Assembly (NCBI GenBank): GCA_041635755.1
Contig: JBFKUL010000128.1
Coordinates: forward strand, 1-7,839
Source: JBFKUL01 sp041635755
GTDB lineage: Bacteria > Pseudomonadota > Gammaproteobacteria > Burkholderiales > SG8-39
Direction of reading: 5' to 3'
Length of the DNA: 7,839 nucleotides
Shown: piece by piece, positions 5,716 to 7,839 of the stretch
Layout of the letters: every line of letters begins with the position of its first letter
Position numbering within the stretch: position 1 is the first letter of the stretch
The notes under the pieces: model-generated
Told to the model about the DNA's origin: nothing
Seen by the model: the letters and a program-made list of their open reading frames with translations, nothing else
Databases searched by the model: none
Made by a program: the position numbers and the translations under genes

Positions 5716-7269
5716 GTGTACCTCGAGCATTTCGGACTTGCAGAGCCGCCGTTCCGCATCACGCCGCACCCCGACTTCTTTTTCGATGGCGCAGACCGCG
5801 GTGCAACGCTCGATGCGCTGATCTATGCGGTGCTGCACGAGGAAGGCATCGTCAAGGTAAGTGGCGAGGTGGGCAGCGGCAAGACCATGCTGTGCCGCGT
5901 GCTCGAGGAGAGGCTGCCCGCGCATGTCGACACCATCTACCTTGCGACGCCTTCAATCGCGCGCGACGAAATTCTTCATGCCATTGCGGACGAGCTGGAG
6001 CTCAAGTTCTCGGGCGAGCGCACCAGCGCGGTCTTGCGGGAGCTGCAGGAGCACCTGATCGGGCTCTACGCGGCCGGGCGGCGCGTCGTGATCCTGATCG
6101 ACGAGGCGCACGCCATGCCCGACGAGACGCTCGAGCAGGTGCGGCTGCTTTCCAACCTGGAGTCGAGTCGCCACAAGCTCTTGCAGATCGTGCTTTTCGG
6201 CCAGCCCGAGCTCGACGAGACGCTGGCCAAGTCCTCGATGCGCCAGCTCAAGGACCGCATCACGCACAGCTTTCGCATGCGGCCACTGTCCGAGCCCGAA
6301 GTAGGCAAGTACATCGACTTCCGCATGCGGGCGGCCGGATATCGCGGCCCCGAGCTGTTCTCGCCGCGCGCCCTCGCGATGATTGCGCGCGCATCGAGCG
6401 GACTGACGCGGCGCATCAACATCCTCGCCGACAAGGCGCTGCTCGCCGCATTTACCGAGAATGCCCACTCGGTCGCGGCGAGACAGGCGCGAGCGGCGAT
6501 CTCGGACTCCGAGTTCACGCCGCTGACGAAATCCACCCGTCCGGCAAAGATCGTCGCCACAGCAGTGGCCGCCGGCGTGCTGCTCGGCGCGGGTCTGCAC
6601 TGGGCGCTTGGCCCCGGCGAAACGCAGCCGGGCGCGAAGCCGCTCGAGCCGGCCGCGGCGCCTAGCGTGCCGAGCGCTCCGACTGCGTCACCCGGCCCCG
6701 ATGCCTCGGCGAGCGGGCGGACCTCCGCCGCGCCCGCTGCGCTCCCGGTGCAACGCGCCGCGGCGCCAGCGGCAGCGCCGTCGGGCCAGGCTCCGGATTC
6801 CGCAGCCATCGCGACGAGCACTGTCCCTGCGGCGGCCCCCGCGCTGAAGGCAACACCGTCGGCTGCAGCGCCATCGGCGGCCGCGTCGCGCCTGTCGTCG
6901 GAGCAGTCTCGGCGCATCGCGGGCTACGCACCGGGAAGCCAGCGCCTGCTCGCCGAGCGCATCGCGGCCACGCGCCAGCTGCTCGAGCAGACGCCGGACG
7001 AGGCCTTCAGCGTCGAGCTGTTCATCACCGAGAACATCGATCCGGCGCGCATGGAGCGCTTCCTGCTGCGCGCGCGTGACCTCGTGCCGCTATCCGATAT
7101 CTACGTCATCCCGGTGGCGGGTGGCGGGACCTACCGCATCCGGGTCGTTTTCGGGGCCTTTGCGAGCCGCGACGAGGCGGAAGAGGCTGAGCGGCGCCTG
7201 CCGCCCAAGTACCAGCGCGAGTTCAAAACCTCGCTGCGCACCTTCAGCGACCTGCGTCGGCCGCTATAA
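5716..7269 (+). CDS. ExeA/MshM-like AAA ATPase with transmembrane anchor and C-terminal SPOR-like domain
   Basis: A 517-residue bitopic membrane protein. The cytoplasmic part (about 1-265) is an ExeA/GspA/MshM-type AAA ATPase: family start YLEHFGLAEPPFRITPHPDF, Walker A GEVGSGKT (50-57), Walker B VVILIDEAH with D129 and E130, then GQPEL and a DRITHSFRM segment. One membrane helix follows (about 279-297), then an Ala/Pro/Ser-rich linker of about 90 residues. The C-terminal domain (about 391-517) ends in a SPOR-like stretch, YRIRVVFGAFASRDEAEEAE. Relatives such as ExeA couple ATP hydrolysis to insertion of a secretin through peptidoglycan, and SPOR domains bind glycan strands. A role in placing the downstream secretin is therefore likely but inferred. 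GTG 5716 is chosen because it gives the family N-terminus and has AGGA at 5706-5709; the longer open frame from 5536 overlaps the regulator. It starts eight bases after the regulator's stop. Confidence 0.9.
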   Translation: MYLEHFGLAEPPFRITPHPDFFFDGADRGATLDALIYAVLHEEGIVKVSGEVGSGKTMLCRVLEERLPAHVDTIYLATPSIARDEILHAIADELELKFSGERTSAVLRELQEHLIGLYAAGRRVVILIDEAHAMPDETLEQVRLLSNLESSRHKLLQIVLFGQPELDETLAKSSMRQLKDRITHSFRMRPLSEPEVGKYIDFRMRAAGYRGPELFSPRALAMIARASSGLTRRINILADKALLAAFTENAHSVAARQARAAISDSEFTPLTKSTRPAKIVATAVAAGVLLGAGLHWALGPGETQPGAKPLEPAAAPSVPSAPTASPGPDASASGRTSAAPAALPVQRAAAPAAAPSGQAPDSAAIATSTVPAAAPALKATPSAAAPSAAASRLSSEQSRRIAGYAPGSQRLLAERIAATRQLLEQTPDEAFSVELFITENIDPARMERFLLRARDLVPLSDIYVIPVAGGGTYRIRVVFGAFASRDEAEEAERRLPPKYQREFKTSLRTFSDLRRPL

Positions 7270-7354
7270 GTGTCAGAAAATGCCAACGTGACAGTCGGTT
7301 AGCCCTCTTTCCTGATACGCTTGGCATGCTATGCTTGCTGCTCGGGGAGTCCGC
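7270..7354. other. 85-bp intergenic spacer with two short inverted repeats
   Basis: This is the largest gap in the rightward gene string. It holds TGTCA (7271-7275) paired with TGACA (7289-7293), and ATGCCAA (7280-7286) paired with TTGGCAT (7321-7327). The pairs interleave, so they cannot form one hairpin together, and neither is followed by a T-run, so I do not call a terminator. They could be protein-binding sites or chance. I find no convincing promoter here. Confidence 0.3.
7344..7349 (+). promoter_or_regulatory. Ribosome binding site deciding the secretin TTG start
   Basis: GGGGAG lies five bases before TTG 7355. It favours this start over the in-frame ATG at 7331, which has no comparable site upstream and would add eight residues. 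Confidence 0.55.
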
Positions 7355-7839
7355 TTGAACGCAGTGAACGTCGCGAAGAACACCGCACTCGCCGCGCTGG
7401 CGCTCGTCATGGTCAGCTGCGGGCAGGCGCCTATCAAGCCTTCCCCGACGCACATCAACGCCGCTGAAGCGCCCGCAACCACGGGCACCATTCCGCCGCC
7501 GGTGCAAGTTGCGCCGGTGCTGCCCAAGCCCGAACCGACCGTTCGCCCCGAGACCTACAGCGTGGTGGTAAACAACGTGCGCGTGCACGACCTGCTGTTC
7601 GCCCTCGCTCGCGACGCAAAGATCAACGTCGACGTCCACCCGGACGTCTCGGGCACAGTGACGCTGAACGCGATCGACCAGACGCTGACGCAGCTGCTTG
7701 CGCGTATCGCAAAACAGGTCGACATGCGCTACGAGATCGACGGGGCGAATCTGCTCGTGATGCGCGATTCGCCGTTCCTGCGCCTGTACAAGATTGATTA
7801 TCTGAGCGCGACGCGAAGCTCGAAGATGCAATCGTCGGC
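7355..7839 (+). CDS. mshL: MshL-type secretin lipoprotein (partial, N-terminal part only)
   Basis: Secretins form the outer-membrane gate for type IV pili or type II secretion. I translated 161 codons from TTG 7355; the frame stays open to the window edge and the pore-forming domain lies outside. The N-terminus has a hydrophobic stretch ending M-V-S-C, with C22 as the likely lipidated cysteine. A Pro-rich spacer follows (about 25-66). Next is a secretin/TonB short N-terminal domain (about 75-135: VHDLLFALARDAKINVDVHPDVSG is its hallmark region, at 77-100). Then comes LYKIDYLSATRSS (144-156), the usual lead-in to the secretin N1 region in MshL. MshL rather than PilQ or GspD is favoured by the lipoprotein start, the short STN domain and the ExeA/MshM-like gene directly upstream. 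An alternative start is ATG 7331. A PilQ-like secretin of another system remains possible. Confidence 0.8.
   Translation, partial: MNAVNVAKNTALAALALVMVSCGQAPIKPSPTHINAAEAPATTGTIPPPVQVAPVLPKPEPTVRPETYSVVVNNVRVHDLLFALARDAKINVDVHPDVSGTVTLNAIDQTLTQLLARIAKQVDMRYEIDGANLLVMRDSPFLRLYKIDYLSATRSSKMQSS

Noticed and set aside
6640..6890. Low-complexity GCG/CCG-rich stretch as a possible DNA repeat
   Set aside because: It is the in-frame Ala/Pro/Ser linker of the ATPase-SPOR protein, with no fixed repeat unit.
7322..7339. Sigma-54-like promoter (TGGCATG then TTGCT) before the secretin gene
   Set aside because: The GG and GC elements are 12 bases apart, not the strict 10, and shifting the register does not repair it. 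Transcription would also start near 7350, removing the GGGGAG ribosome site from the message.

Overview
The window is high-GC proteobacterial DNA, most like a betaproteobacterium. The Mla proteins closely match the proteobacterial phospholipid-transport set. The right half carries a Gram-negative secretin and an ExeA/MshM-type ATPase of the kind found next to MSHA-type pilus or type II secretion genes. Genes are tightly packed, and several start with GTG or TTG. I cannot name a genus.

Left half (1-3366, minus strand): an mlaF-mlaE-mlaD-mlaA-mlaC operon, read right to left and cut by the left window edge inside mlaC. MlaF (ATPase), MlaE (permease) and MlaD (MCE protein) form the inner-membrane complex. 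MlaC is the periplasmic lipid shuttle and MlaA the outer-membrane lipoprotein. Together they maintain outer-membrane lipid asymmetry. Gene junctions are 4-bp stop/start overlaps, except mlaF-mlaE, which has a 1-bp gap, so the genes are probably translationally coupled.

Middle (3367-3465): a 99-bp divergent intergenic region. It holds a candidate promoter for the mla operon, a small palindrome inside that promoter, and a -10-like box just in front of the rightward gene.

Right half (3466-7839, plus strand): four genes in a row. They are a stand-alone ABC-2/CcmA-type ATPase with no permease in view, an NtrC-type sigma-54 response regulator with no histidine kinase in view, an ExeA/MshM-like AAA ATPase with a membrane anchor and a C-terminal SPOR-like domain, and the N-terminal part of an MshL-type secretin lipoprotein cut by the right edge. 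The last two probably help assemble or operate a type IV pilus (MSHA-like) or type II secretion channel. The regulator and the ABC ATPase are linked to them by position only.

Nothing in the window is clearly a new system. The part most worth a second look is the ABC ATPase / sigma-54 regulator / ATPase-SPOR / secretin string. Its regulator has a receiver loop resembling that of the PEP-CTERM/exopolysaccharide regulator PrsR. I saw no tRNA, rRNA, CRISPR array, insertion sequence or phage gene. There is no gene-free stretch longer than 100 bases.
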